Below are positions 1 to 5,950 of a DNA stretch of 5,950 bases, piece by piece. Position numbers and translations under genes: made by a program. Source of the DNA: Burkholderiaceae bacterium. Lineage in GTDB: Bacteria; Pseudomonadota; Gammaproteobacteria; Burkholderiales; Burkholderiaceae_C. The DNA lies in NCBI GenBank assembly GCA_023262365.1, contig JALRBF010000217.1, forward strand, positions 1 to 5,950, read 5' to 3'. The first letter of the stretch is position 1. The number at the start of each line of letters is the position of its first letter. The notes under the pieces were generated by a model. It did no database searches. It had not been told where the DNA came from and worked only from the letters and a program-made list of their open reading frames with translations.

Positions 1-172
1 CACTGCCGGGCGGGCGCACCGACGCCAGATAGGGTTTGCGCACGCTCGGCGCTGCCGCGGCGGCGCTGCGCACTTCGCCGCCCGCGCCGCCGCAAGCGGC
101 AAGCAGCGGCACCAGCAGCAGCGTCAGGGCAAAGCGGCCACGGTGTGGCTGGTGTTGCTGCGCGGTGACCAC
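1..172 (-). CDS. Putative lipoprotein, N-terminal fragment (runs off the left edge)
   Basis: The minus strand is open from a GTG at 172-170 to the window edge, giving 57 residues. Residues 13-27 form a lipoprotein signal: a basic start, the hydrophobic run [11 protein letters not shown], then the lipobox LAAC with the lipidated cysteine at residue 27 (codon 94-92). After it come glycines and an alanine-rich linker, as is common for mature lipoproteins, so the product would be anchored to a membrane after signal peptidase II cleavage. The family cannot be named from what is left. The first 12 codons (172-137) lie antisense to genuine proS sequence, so this GTG may not be the natural start. More likely the true start was lost at the junction near 134-143. 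The lipobox is clear; the claim that this is an expressed gene is uncertain. Confidence 0.45.
   Translation of the reverse strand, partial: MVTAQQHQPHRGRFALTLLLVPLLAACGGAGGEVRSAAAAAPSVRKPYLASVRPPGS
134..143. other. Abrupt junction between lipoprotein signal sequence and mid-proS
   Basis: Left of about 134 the sequence reads as a minus-strand lipoprotein start; right of about 143 it reads as the interior of proS on the plus strand. The proS homology begins about 290 codons into the gene with no intervening spacer, and the lipoprotein lacks a convincing start of its own. Both genes therefore look cut at the same point. A deletion or inversion breakpoint, or a chimeric assembly join, would look like this. 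No insertion sequence ends or target-site duplication are visible at the join. Confidence 0.55.
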
Positions 173-997
173 GACTTAAACGAAGTCAAGGTGGGCAAGC
201 TGCCGGGCTTTGAGGGCGGCTGGCGCTTTGCCAGCGTGGCCGAAATTACGCACCACTTTGGCTGCAAGCCGGGGTACTTGGGGCCCATTGGCCTCAAGCA
301 CCCGGTGCAGGTGGTGGCCGATCGCGAGGTGGCGGTTATGGCCGACTGGATTTGTGGCGCCAACCGGGCGGACGCGCATTTAACTGGCGTGAACTGGGGC
401 CGCGACCTGCCCGAGCCAACGCAGGTGGCCGACCTACGCAACGTGGTGGAGGGCGACGCCGCACCCGATGGCAAGGGCGCGCTGCGCATCGAGCGTGGCA
501 TTGAAGTGGGGCATATTTTTTACTTGGGTACCAAATACGCCACGGCCATGAACGCCACTTTTTTGGACGAAGACGGCAAACCCAAACCCTTTGAAATGGG
601 CTGCTACGGCATCGGCATCACGCGCTTGCCAGCAGCCGCCATTGAGCAAAACCACGACGACAAGGGCATGATTTGGCCCGATGCCATCGCGCCGTTTGAG
701 GTGGTGATTTGCCCGATTGGCATGGACCGATCCGAGGCCGTGCGCGACGCCGCCCAGCGCTTGTACGCCGAGTTGCTCGATGCGGGGGTGGACGCGCTGC
801 TCGATGACCGGGGCGAGCGCCCCGGTGCCATGTTTGCCGACTGGGAGCTCATTGGGGTGCCCCACCGCGTGACGGTGGGCGAGCGCGCGTTAAAAGACGC
901 TGAGGTGGAGTACGCCGCCCGACGCGACGGCCAGGCGCAACGGCTGGCTTTGTCTGAGGCCGCGGCTTGGCTGGCCGCGCAGCTCGGGCGTACCTAG
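143..997 (+). CDS. proS: Prolyl-tRNA synthetase, C-terminal half (5' part missing)
   Basis: ProS charges tRNA(Pro) with proline in the cytoplasm. The frame encodes about 284 residues against roughly 570-580 for bacterial ProRS. It opens inside the editing (INS) domain at [15 protein letters not shown]. The second half of that domain is present, including Asp60 and His79, which I align to E. coli editing residues D350 and H369. Class II motif 3 ([12 protein letters not shown], residues 150-161) follows, then the anticodon-binding domain with PIGMDR and [20 protein letters not shown]. Class II motifs 1 and 2 and the first half of the INS domain are absent. The frame stays open left of 143 to the window edge, but those codons do not resemble ProS and the minus strand there looks like a lipoprotein. 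GTG at 143 is only the first possible start, not a believable natural one. As it stands the product could not activate proline. Identity is certain; whether the truncation is biological is not. Confidence 0.9.
   Translation: MWLVLLRGDHDLNEVKVGKLPGFEGGWRFASVAEITHHFGCKPGYLGPIGLKHPVQVVADREVAVMADWICGANRADAHLTGVNWGRDLPEPTQVADLRNVVEGDAAPDGKGALRIERGIEVGHIFYLGTKYATAMNATFLDEDGKPKPFEMGCYGIGITRLPAAAIEQNHDDKGMIWPDAIAPFEVVICPIGMDRSEAVRDAAQRLYAELLDAGVDALLDDRGERPGAMFADWELIGVPHRVTVGERALKDAEVEYAARRDGQAQRLALSEAAAWLAAQLGRT
994..997. other. Overlapping convergent stop codons of proS and grxD (CTAG)
   Basis: The palindrome CTAG at 994-997 supplies the TAG stop of proS on the plus strand (995-997) and the TAG stop of grxD on the minus strand (996-994). 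There is no intergenic space and no room for a separate terminator between the convergent genes, so the transcripts must overlap at their 3' ends or terminate inside the opposite gene. Confidence 0.9.
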
Positions 998-1320
998 TTG
1001 GCGGGTGCGCCCAGCAGTTGCTGCAGTTCGCCGTCTTCGTACATTTCCATCAAAATGTCGGAGCCCCCCACAAACTGGCCGCGCACGTAAAGTTGCGGAA
1101 TGGTGGGCCACTGGCTGTAGGTTTTGATGCCTTGGCGTATGCCATCGTCTTCGAGCACGTTAACGGTTTTTAGGGTTTTGGTGTCCACCCCACAGGCCTT
1201 AAGAATTTGAATGGCGCGGCCCGAAAATCCACACATGGGAAAGGCGGCTGTGCCTTTCATGAACAACACCACGTCGTGCTGTTTAACCAGGTCGTCAATT
1301 TGTTGCTGAGCGTCTTGCAC
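994..1320 (-). CDS. grxD: Monothiol glutaredoxin, Grx4/GrxD family
   Basis: The product is a 108-residue CGFS-type glutaredoxin, about the usual length for single-domain bacterial members. These proteins bind a [2Fe-2S] cluster between two subunits with glutathione and act in Fe-S cluster transfer and iron homeostasis rather than general disulfide reduction. The active site MCGFSGR is seen with the cluster cysteine at residue 30; KGTAAFP precedes it, the glutathione-binding WPTIPQLYV lies at residues 71-79, and GGSDI at 85-89. The start is taken as GTG at 1320-1318 because GGAGG sits 7 bases upstream and the family N-terminus matches. An in-frame ATG at 1353 would add 11 residues, with the ribosome site then inside the coding region. 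It is the last gene of the hemA-prfA-prmC-grxD cluster, 88 bases after prmC, and ends within the proS stop codon. Confidence 0.95.
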   Translation of the reverse strand: MQDAQQQIDDLVKQHDVVLFMKGTAAFPMCGFSGRAIQILKACGVDTKTLKTVNVLEDDGIRQGIKTYSQWPTIPQLYVRGQFVGGSDILMEMYEDGELQQLLGAPAN

Positions 1321-1408
1321 GGTGCTTCCTCCGGTGAATGGCTTGATGGGCATTATCCAACGTTGCCGAGTCTTTGGCTGCAATGCCCTTAAGCCGGGGC
1401 CGGGGCCG
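1321..1408 (-). promoter_or_regulatory. prmC-grxD spacer: strong grxD ribosome site, possible weak promoter
   Basis: The 88-base gap ends, on the minus strand, in GGAGGAAGCACC directly before the grxD GTG, a near-ideal Shine-Dalgarno at 7-base spacing. Upstream lies GATAAT, one base from the consensus -10, but the nearest -35-like TTGCAG is 20 bases away, so an internal promoter is only a possibility. The GC-rich stretch just after prmC (GGCCCCGGCC-like) has no following T-run and is not a convincing terminator; grxD is probably also cotranscribed with prmC. Confidence 0.45.
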
Positions 1409-2254
1409 TTAGCGGCGCTGGCCGCCGGTGCAGCGTGGTCGTCCGGCCAGGTCCGCCCGGGTGCTGACCCGCGCCAAGCCGTGGCGGCGCAGCAGTTGGG
1501 CCACCGCTTGGGCTTGGTGGTGGCCATGCTCGAGCAGCAGCCAGCCGCCGCGGCGTAGCCTGCGGCTGGCCCCGTCAATGATGCGGCTGAGATCACGCAG
1601 GCCATCGGGCCCGGCCACCAGCGCCGTTTGCGGCTCGGCGCCCAAGTCGACCAGGTGCATGTCGTTGCAGGCAATATAGGGTGGGTTGCTTACCACTAGG
1701 TCAAATTGCAGCCCACGGGGCAACGCCGCCCACCAGTCACCCAAACGCCAGCGCAGGCTCAAGCCCAGGGCCTGGGCGTTGAATTGGGCCACGGCCATGG
1801 CTTGGGGGCTGCGCTCAACAGCCCATACCGTGGCGTGGGGCCGTTGTTGCGCCAGGGTTAGGGCCAGGGCGCCGCTGCCCGTGCCCAAGTCGGCCAACGT
1901 GACCTTGGCGTCGGCGGCGGTGAGCGCCAGTGCCCAGTGCGCCAGCGTTTCGGTGTCTGGGCGGGGGATGAGCACGGCGGGGCTCACGCGTAGGGTAAGC
2001 CCCCAAAACCCGGCTTCACCCAGCACATAGGCCAGCGGTTCACCGGCGGCCACCCGCGCGGCCAGCGCTTGCGCGGCCAACCACTCGGTGGGGGTAAGGG
2101 CTTGGGTGTCGTGGCTGATTAACCAACTGCGCGCCGCGAGGTTTTGTCCCATGGCTTTGAGCAGCAGGTGCTGCGCGGTCACCGGCTCCAGCCCCAGGTC
2201 GCGCAGCTGGCGCAGCGCCTGCGTCACGCGTGGGGGCGGCGCCTCGCAGATCAT
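1409..2254 (-). CDS. prmC: Peptide chain release factor N5-glutamine methyltransferase
   Basis: PrmC (HemK) transfers a methyl group from S-adenosylmethionine to the side-chain amide of the glutamine in the GGQ motif of release factors RF1 and RF2, raising termination efficiency. The 281-residue protein has the small helical N-terminal substrate-binding domain (about 1-85) and a Rossmann methyltransferase domain. Visible motifs are IPRPDTE (96-102), the SAM-binding DLGTGSG (122-128), and the catalytic NPPY (190-193) that holds the target glutamine. The C-terminus carries the family's usual RCTGG followed by QRR. Length is normal. Its ATG overlaps the prfA stop as ATGA (2254-2251), so it is probably translationally coupled to prfA, which encodes its own substrate. 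The substrate preference follows from family knowledge and context. Confidence 0.96.
   Translation of the reverse strand: MICEAPPPRVTQALRQLRDLGLEPVTAQHLLLKAMGQNLAARSWLISHDTQALTPTEWLAAQALAARVAAGEPLAYVLGEAGFWGLTLRVSPAVLIPRPDTETLAHWALALTAADAKVTLADLGTGSGALALTLAQQRPHATVWAVERSPQAMAVAQFNAQALGLSLRWRLGDWWAALPRGLQFDLVVSNPPYIACNDMHLVDLGAEPQTALVAGPDGLRDLSRIIDGASRRLRRGGWLLLEHGHHQAQAVAQLLRRHGLARVSTRADLAGRPRCTGGQRR
2251..2254 (-). other. ATGA start/stop overlap of prmC and prfA
   Basis: On the minus strand the prfA stop TGA and the prmC start ATG share bases in an ATGA. This is a typical signature of translational coupling by ribosome re-initiation and ties production of the methyltransferase to that of its release-factor substrate. 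Confidence 0.9.
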
Positions 2255-3339
2255 GCGCTTAGGCGCTGCTCGAGTTCGGCCAGCAGTTCGGTGCCTCGGG
2301 CCACTTGTAAGGCGTGCACGATGTCTTGCAGGTCGCCCTCCATGATCATGGGCAGCTTGTACAGCGTCAGGTTAATGCGATGGTCGGTGACGCGGCCTTG
2401 CGGGTAGTTGTAGGTGCGTATGCGGTCGCTACGGTCGCCGCTGCTGAGCAAGCTGCGCCGGGTGGCGCTGTCGCGCGCTTCGCGCTCCAGCCGCTCGCGC
2501 TCTTGCAGGCGCGAGGCCAGCACGGCCATGGCCTTGGCGCGGTTGCGGTGTTGGCTGCGGTCGTCTTGGCACTCGGCCACCAGCCCCGTGGGCAGGTGGG
2601 TGATGCGTACGGCCGAGTCGGTTTTGTTGATGTGCTGGCCGCCGGCGCCGCTGGCGCGGAAGGTGTCAATGCGCAGGTCGGCCGGGTTAATGGCCACGGC
2701 CTCTGCCTCGTCGGCCTCGGGCAGCACCACCACCGAGCAGGCGCTGGTGTGGATGCGCCCTTGCGCCTCGGTTGCGGGCACGCGCTGTACCCGGTGTCCG
2801 CCGGACTCGAAGCGCAGCCTGCCGTAGGCTTGGTGGCCGGTGACGTGAAGTGTGACGTCTTTGTAGCCACCCAGCTCGCTGTCCGAGGCGCTCATGACCT
2901 CCACACGCAGCCCAACGGTTTCGCAGTAGCGGGTGTACATGCGCAGCAAGTCGCCCGCAAACAGCGCGCTTTCGTCACCGCCCGTGCCGGCGCGAATCTC
3001 CATAAACGCCGCACGTTCATCGTCTGGGTCGCGTGGCAGCAGCATGGTTTGAAGTTGCTCATCCAGCGCTTGGGCTTGGGCTTGGGCACGCTCGAGTTCC
3101 TCGGCGGCCATTTCTTTTAGCTCAGGGTCGCTTAGCCAGTCTTGGGCTTGTGCCGCGTCGGCTTGCGCGGCTTGGTAGCGCCTGAACACCGCCATCAGGT
3201 CGCTGAGTTCGGCGTGCTCTTGGCTAAGCGCCCGATAGCGCTGCAGGTTTTGCACCACGTCGGGTGCGCTGAGCTGGGCGTCAAGTTCGGTTAGGCGCTG
3301 CTGTTGTTGTTGCAGCGCGGCGAGCATAAAAGGTTTCAT
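2251..3339 (-). CDS. prfA: Peptide chain release factor 1
   Basis: RF1 recognises UAA and UAG stop codons in the ribosomal A site and triggers hydrolysis of peptidyl-tRNA. The protein has 362 residues, the family norm. The codon-reading tripeptide PAT is at 188-190 within [16 protein letters not shown], and GGQ is at 233-235 within [18 protein letters not shown], the same numbering as E. coli RF1. The PAT motif separates it from RF2, which carries SPF. The N-terminal domain is rich in glutamine and alanine with helical coiled-coil character. The start is ATG at 3339, since MKPF matches relatives; a second ATG four codons on is less likely. The upstream ribosome site is weak. It follows hemA after 42 bases and overlaps prmC by four, giving the classical hemA-prfA-prmC order. 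Confidence 0.97.
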   Translation of the reverse strand: MKPFMLAALQQQQQRLTELDAQLSAPDVVQNLQRYRALSQEHAELSDLMAVFRRYQAAQADAAQAQDWLSDPELKEMAAEELERAQAQAQALDEQLQTMLLPRDPDDERAAFMEIRAGTGGDESALFAGDLLRMYTRYCETVGLRVEVMSASDSELGGYKDVTLHVTGHQAYGRLRFESGGHRVQRVPATEAQGRIHTSACSVVVLPEADEAEAVAINPADLRIDTFRASGAGGQHINKTDSAVRITHLPTGLVAECQDDRSQHRNRAKAMAVLASRLQERERLEREARDSATRRSLLSSGDRSDRIRTYNYPQGRVTDHRINLTLYKLPMIMEGDLQDIVHALQVARGTELLAELEQRLSA

Positions 3340-3381
3340 GGCCCGTAGTGTACGAACCTCAGCTGGCGGGTGCTGGCAGCC
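3340..3381 (-). other. hemA-prfA spacer, no clear signal
   Basis: The 42-base gap between the hemA stop and prfA start shows a GAGG 16-19 bases before the prfA ATG, too far for a good Shine-Dalgarno. I see no promoter and no terminator, so prfA is probably read from the hemA transcript. Confidence 0.5.
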
Positions 3382-4665
3382 TCAGTCGTCGTTGTCGGTG
3401 CCCGCCGGGCCTTGCGCCAGGCCATTGCCAAACAGGGTGCGTATGGCTTGTACCGCCTGCCCGTGGTGCTCGGGGGTTTGCAGGCGTTTGACCATGGGGT
3501 GCAGCATTTTTTGCGACAAGCCGTGCGCCAGGGCTTGCAGCACCTCGTCGGCGTCCTCGCCCTTGGCCAGTCGCTTGCGTGCGCGCTGCAGTTCAGCCTC
3601 TTGCCACTGCTGCGCTTGGCTTTGTAGCTGTTGAATCAGCGGCACGCTTTGACGCTGTTGCAGCCAGTGCATGAACTGGCGCACGCCGCTGTCAACAATG
3701 GCCTCGGCCTGCACCACGGCCGCTTGGCGCGAGTCTTTGGCGTTTTGCACCACGTGGCCCAGGTCGTCCACGGTGTACAGGTAAACGTCTTGCAGCTCGC
3801 CCACCTCGGGTTCAATGTCGCGCGGCACGGCCAAATCCACCATAAACATGGGTTTGCGCCGCCGCTGCTTAAGGGCGCGCTCCACCGCCCCCAGGCCAAC
3901 AATGGGCAGCAGGCTGGCGGTGCAGCTGATCACGGCGTCGAATTCGTGCAGTCGCAGCGGCAGCTCGGCCAGCGACATGGACTCGCCGCCCAACTCCACC
4001 GCCAAACGCTGGCCGCGGCTGGCGGTGCGGTTGGCCACGACCATTTGCTTGGGCTGGCGCGCGGCAAAGTGGGTGCCCGTTAGGGTAATCATGTCGCCTG
4101 CGCCAATCAGCAGCACCCGAATTTGCCCCAGGTCTTCAAACAAGTTGCTGGCCAGTCGCACCGCCGCGGCGGCCATGCTCACCGATTGCGCGCCGATGTC
4201 CGTGGCCGTGCGCACCTCTTTGGCCACGGCAAACGAGCGCTGAAACATTTGGTGCAACGTGGCCCCCAGCGTGCCCGATTCTTGGGCCACGCGCACCGCG
4301 TCTTTCATTTGCCCCAAAATTTGTGGCTCACCCAGCACCATGCTGTCTAGGCCACTGGCCACGCGAAACGCGTGGCGCGCGGCCTGCTCACTTTGTAGGC
4401 TGTACACGTGGTGGGTCAGGCTGTCGGGCGAGACGCCACCAGCCTGCGCCAGCCACTGCATGGTGGGCTCGAGCGCCACCCCGGGCGAGGCGCAGTAAAT
4501 CTCGGTGCGGTTGCACGTGGAGAGCACCGCCGTCTCGGGCGCACCATCGAGCCGCGTGCGCAGGGTGCGCACCGTCTCGCCCAGCTTGTCAAGCGGAAAC
4601 GCAAAGCGACTGCGCAAGTCAAGCGGCGCCGTGTGATGGTTGATGCCCAGGGCCCAAACGGTCAT
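3382..4665 (-). CDS. hemA: Glutamyl-tRNA reductase
   Basis: HemA reduces glutamyl-tRNA(Glu) with NADPH to glutamate-1-semialdehyde, the first committed step of 5-aminolevulinate and hence heme, siroheme and corrin synthesis by the C5 route. The protein has 427 residues, close to the usual 415-430. The catalytic domain shows the nucleophilic cysteine at residue 51 in STCNRTEIY, conserved His98, and [15 protein letters not shown] at 105-119. The NADPH-binding domain follows with LLIGAGDM (185-192) and VANRT (210-214), and the C-terminal helical dimerisation domain is full length. The start at 4665 ([18 protein letters not shown]) matches relatives. No Shine-Dalgarno precedes it, while a perfect TATAAT lies just 7 bases upstream, suggesting a leaderless message. 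It heads the hemA-prfA-prmC-grxD cluster. Presence of hemA means the organism uses the C5 pathway for ALA. Confidence 0.97.
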   Translation of the reverse strand: MTVWALGINHHTAPLDLRSRFAFPLDKLGETVRTLRTRLDGAPETAVLSTCNRTEIYCASPGVALEPTMQWLAQAGGVSPDSLTHHVYSLQSEQAARHAFRVASGLDSMVLGEPQILGQMKDAVRVAQESGTLGATLHQMFQRSFAVAKEVRTATDIGAQSVSMAAAAVRLASNLFEDLGQIRVLLIGAGDMITLTGTHFAARQPKQMVVANRTASRGQRLAVELGGESMSLAELPLRLHEFDAVISCTASLLPIVGLGAVERALKQRRRKPMFMVDLAVPRDIEPEVGELQDVYLYTVDDLGHVVQNAKDSRQAAVVQAEAIVDSGVRQFMHWLQQRQSVPLIQQLQSQAQQWQEAELQRARKRLAKGEDADEVLQALAHGLSQKMLHPMVKRLQTPEHHGQAVQAIRTLFGNGLAQGPAGTDNDD

Positions 4666-4672
4666 GTTGCGA

Positions 4673-4678
4673 ATTATA
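4673..4678 (-). promoter_or_regulatory. Putative -10 element of the hemA promoter (TATAAT)
   Basis: On the minus strand a perfect TATAAT ends 7 bases before the hemA ATG. Transcription usually starts about 6-8 bases after the -10, which places the start at or next to the A of the ATG, so the message would have little or no leader. At the optimal 17-base spacing the -35 position falls on TGTCAA, one arm of the inverted repeat, a poor match; the consensus TTGACA in the other arm is 30 bases away, too far. An activator or a weak -35 would be needed. Confidence 0.5.
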
Positions 4679-4680
4679 AA
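4675..4680 (+). promoter_or_regulatory. Possible -10 element for the small membrane protein gene (TATAAA)
   Basis: On the plus strand TATAAA overlaps the opposing hemA TATAAT by four bases. Used as a -10 it would start transcription near 4687 and give a leader of about 30 bases. No good -35 is visible upstream, so this is tentative; it could be a bidirectional promoter core. Confidence 0.3.
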
Positions 4681-4694
4681 ATGTGACGCTTTTA

Positions 4695-4715
4695 GTTGAC
4701 AGTGAGTGTGTCAAC
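4695..4715. repeat. Perfect 7-bp inverted repeat in the hemA divergent region
   Basis: GTTGACA (4695-4701) and TGTCAAC (4709-4715) form a perfect inverted repeat with a 7-base spacer GTGAGTG. Each arm contains TTGACA, the consensus -35, facing opposite ways. It ends one base before the ATG at 4717. It could be an operator, a pair of -35-like boxes, or, in plus-strand RNA, a hairpin whose loop carries the only Shine-Dalgarno-like bases. The repeat itself is certain; its function is not known. Confidence 0.6.
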
Positions 4716-4716
4716 C

Positions 4717-4980
4717 ATGTCTATCTTGGCCGGTTTTTGGCATGTGGTCAACTTTTTGTGGGCAGGCTTTGGCTTGGCGCTGGTGTTGTGGCTGGCGCTG
4801 CGGCTGCGCGTGCCGCTGGCTCGGCCGTGGCGCGCACTGGCTTGGCTGGTGGGCACGGGTTGGGCGGTGTCGCTGCTGGGGCTGGTGTGGGGCGGGCAAG
4901 ACGGCCTGATTGCCACCTACACCGCGCTGGTGGTGGCACAGGGTACGCTGGCGTGGTGGCTGGCCAGGCGCGGCGGCTAG
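4717..4980 (+). CDS. Small conserved-type membrane protein of unknown function (87 aa)
   Basis: The 87-residue product is strongly hydrophobic with three likely membrane helices at about 10-28, 40-58 and 64-82. Arginines between helices 1 and 2 and near the C-terminus suggest an N-out, C-in inner-membrane topology. There is no signal peptidase site and no recognisable catalytic motif; tryptophan and leucine content is high. I recall similar short hydrophobic proteins divergent from hemA in Comamonadaceae, but that is memory, not a search. ATG at 4717 is chosen over in-frame TTG (4696) and GTG starts because the latter would place the inverted repeat and promoter-like region inside the gene. 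The ribosome site is weak (GTGAG about 10 bases upstream). It lies 51 bases from hemA and 74 bases before the flavin dehydrogenase gene. Its role is unknown. Confidence 0.75.
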   Translation: MSILAGFWHVVNFLWAGFGLALVLWLALRLRVPLARPWRALAWLVGTGWAVSLLGLVWGGQDGLIATYTALVVAQGTLAWWLARRGG

Positions 4981-5021
4981 CGCGGGCATTGCACGGCGCA
5001 GACGCCAGGGTTATTCGGGGT

Positions 5022-5030
5022 TGCCATAAT
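5022..5030 (+). promoter_or_regulatory. Possible extended -10 promoter for the flavin dehydrogenase gene
   Basis: TGCCATAAT fits an extended -10 (TG-n-CATAAT, five of six bases of the hexamer), which can work without a good -35; none is seen 17 bases upstream. Transcription would start near 5037, leaving a leader of about 18 bases before the ATG at 5055. The rest of the 74-base gap holds only a 4-bp stem (GGCG/CGCC around 4995-5006) without a T-run. Confidence 0.35.
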
Positions 5031-5054
5031 GGGCGCTTCACCCTTTTGGCTCAG

Positions 5055-5950
5055 ATGAACGCCCGACTACCTCTTGCTGCAACCCAAGCGCCGACCGACG
5101 AGTCCGGCAGACTTAGGGAAATCCCTTACAACTACACGTCGTTGGCAGACGCCGACATCGTACAGCGCTTGTTGGGTGCGCGCGCCTGGGAGCTGATTAC
5201 GCAGCTGCGCCAAGAGCGCCGCACCGGTCACTCGGCGCGCATGATTTACGAAATTTTGGGCGACATCTGGGTGGTGCAGCGCAACCCCTATTTGCAAGAC
5301 GACTTGCTGGACAACCGCAAACGCCGCGAGCTGCTGGTGCAGGCGCTACGCCACCGTTTGGCCGAGGTACATAAGCGCCGTACCCCCAGCCAAGACGCCG
5401 AGCGCGACGCGCTGGTGGCCGAGCTGTTGCAAGGCGTGGCGCAGGCGGTGGACGCCTTTGCCCAGCAGTTCACGGCGGCCGCGGCGCTGCGCCAGCGGTG
5501 TCTGCGACGGCTGCGGCGCCACACCGCGCGCGACAACGTCAAGTTTGACCCACTGTCGCGCGTCTCCCACGTCACCGACGCCACCGACTGGCGCGTGGAG
5601 TACCCCTTTGTGGTGCTTACGCCCGACTCTGAGGCCGAAATGGCGGCCTTGGTGGCCGCGTGCATCGAGCTGGACTTAACCATTGTGCCGCGCGGCGGCG
5701 GCACCGGTTACACCGGTGGCGCGGTGCCGCTGACGTGGCGCAGCGCCGTGATCAACACCGAAAAACTCGAAGCCATGACCGAGGTTGAACACGTGGCGCT
5801 GCCTGGTCTGGCCCAGCCCGTGCCCACGGTGTGGACCGAGGCCGGCGTGGTGACGCAGCGCGTGGCCGACGCCGCCGAGCGCGCCGGCTTTGTGTTTGCG
5901 GTGGACCCCACCTCGGCCGAAGCCTCGTGCATTGGCGGCAACATCGCCAT
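5055..5950 (+). CDS. FAD-binding oxidoreductase with N-terminal DUF3683-type region, partial (3' end beyond window)
   Basis: The first 298 residues are present and the gene continues past the window. After a short variable leader comes [10 protein letters not shown] and then a helical, charged region with [19 protein letters not shown] and [31 protein letters not shown], which I recognise as the DUF3683-type start of large betaproteobacterial flavin dehydrogenases. From about residue 170 an FAD-binding type 4 (VAO/PCMH-fold) domain begins: [12 protein letters not shown] (212-223) is the pyrophosphate loop and [13 protein letters not shown] (284-296) the second conserved stretch. Full-length relatives are about 1,250-1,300 residues and continue with an oxidase C-terminal domain and Fe-S/cysteine-rich domains like those of D-lactate or glycolate dehydrogenases; that part is not visible here. 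The substrate cannot be told from this fragment. ATG at 5055 is the first plausible start; its ribosome site is poor. Confidence 0.88.
   Translation, partial: MNARLPLAATQAPTDESGRLREIPYNYTSLADADIVQRLLGARAWELITQLRQERRTGHSARMIYEILGDIWVVQRNPYLQDDLLDNRKRRELLVQALRHRLAEVHKRRTPSQDAERDALVAELLQGVAQAVDAFAQQFTAAAALRQRCLRRLRRHTARDNVKFDPLSRVSHVTDATDWRVEYPFVVLTPDSEAEMAALVAACIELDLTIVPRGGGTGYTGGAVPLTWRSAVINTEKLEAMTEVEHVALPGLAQPVPTVWTEAGVVTQRVADAAERAGFVFAVDPTSAEASCIGGNIA

Noticed and set aside
434..865. Long minus-strand open frames inside proS
   Set aside because: They lie opposite a strongly conserved synthetase frame, have no recognisable protein features, and are expected in GC-rich DNA.
1385..1412. GC-rich hairpin after prmC as a terminator
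   Set aside because: The repeat GGCCCCGGCC lacks a T-run on either strand, and grxD follows on the same strand.
1321..1674. Longer N-terminus for grxD, extending the frame back to 1674
   Set aside because: The extension is out-of-frame prmC sequence; the strong GGAGG site before GTG at 1320 and the family length both fix the shorter start.
2314..3120. 268-codon plus-strand open frame opposite prfA
   Set aside because: It is the antisense shadow of a fully conserved RF1 gene with GGQ and PAT motifs; its translation is low in complexity (Ala/Val/Gly/Gln/His) and has no motif or ribosome site.
3298..3315. CAA/CAG run at the start of prfA as a contingency repeat
   Set aside because: Only five glutamine codons of mixed type within a Gln-rich helical N-terminus; not a pure tandem repeat.
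3631..4243. Plus-strand open frames opposite hemA
   Set aside because: Antisense shadows of glutamyl-tRNA reductase; composition is biased and there is no start signal.
4696..4716. Upstream TTG or GTG starts for the small membrane protein
   Set aside because: They would put the inverted repeat in coding sequence, have no ribosome site, and add polar residues not expected ahead of the first helix.
4995..5006. GGCG-CAGA-CGCC stem after the small gene as a terminator
   Set aside because: Only four base pairs and no T-run; too weak to call.
1..5950. CRISPR array, tRNA/rRNA genes, insertion sequence or phage genes
   Set aside because: I looked for repeat-spacer patterns, tRNA-like cloverleaf sequence, transposase motifs and terminal repeats and found none.

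Overview
The window reads as a stretch of housekeeping chromosome from a GC-rich betaproteobacterium, most likely a Burkholderiales/Comamonadaceae-type organism. The evidence is the linkage hemA-prfA-prmC-grxD on one strand, a small membrane protein divergent from hemA, a DUF3683/FAD-binding oxidoreductase next to it, and protein sequences that resemble that family from memory. No search was run, so the taxonomy is an inference.

Layout. Positions 1-142 hold what looks like the start of a lipoprotein gene on the minus strand. At about 134-143 this gives way abruptly to the middle of proS (plus strand, ends 997), so only the C-terminal half of prolyl-tRNA synthetase is present. The proS stop codon overlaps the stop of grxD. 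From there to 4665 the minus strand carries a cluster read right to left: hemA (first enzyme of C5 tetrapyrrole synthesis), prfA (release factor 1), prmC (methylates the GGQ glutamine of release factors; overlaps prfA by ATGA) and grxD (CGFS monothiol glutaredoxin). A 51-bp divergent region (4666-4716) then separates hemA from a plus-strand gene for an 87-residue three-helix membrane protein of unknown function. The window ends inside a large plus-strand flavin dehydrogenase gene (5055 onward) that begins with a DUF3683-type region.

How the genes fit together. HemA uses glutamyl-tRNA, PrfA and PrmC act together in translation termination, and GrxD serves Fe-S cluster delivery. hemA-prfA-prmC is a classical proteobacterial arrangement. 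All complete genes have intact reading frames and the key residues I checked.

I see no undescribed defence, mobile or RNA system here. The points worth a second look are the abrupt proS/lipoprotein junction (real rearrangement or assembly chimera), the compact hemA divergent promoter with a perfect 7-bp inverted repeat and a possibly leaderless hemA transcript, and the four-base CTAG shared by two convergent stop codons.
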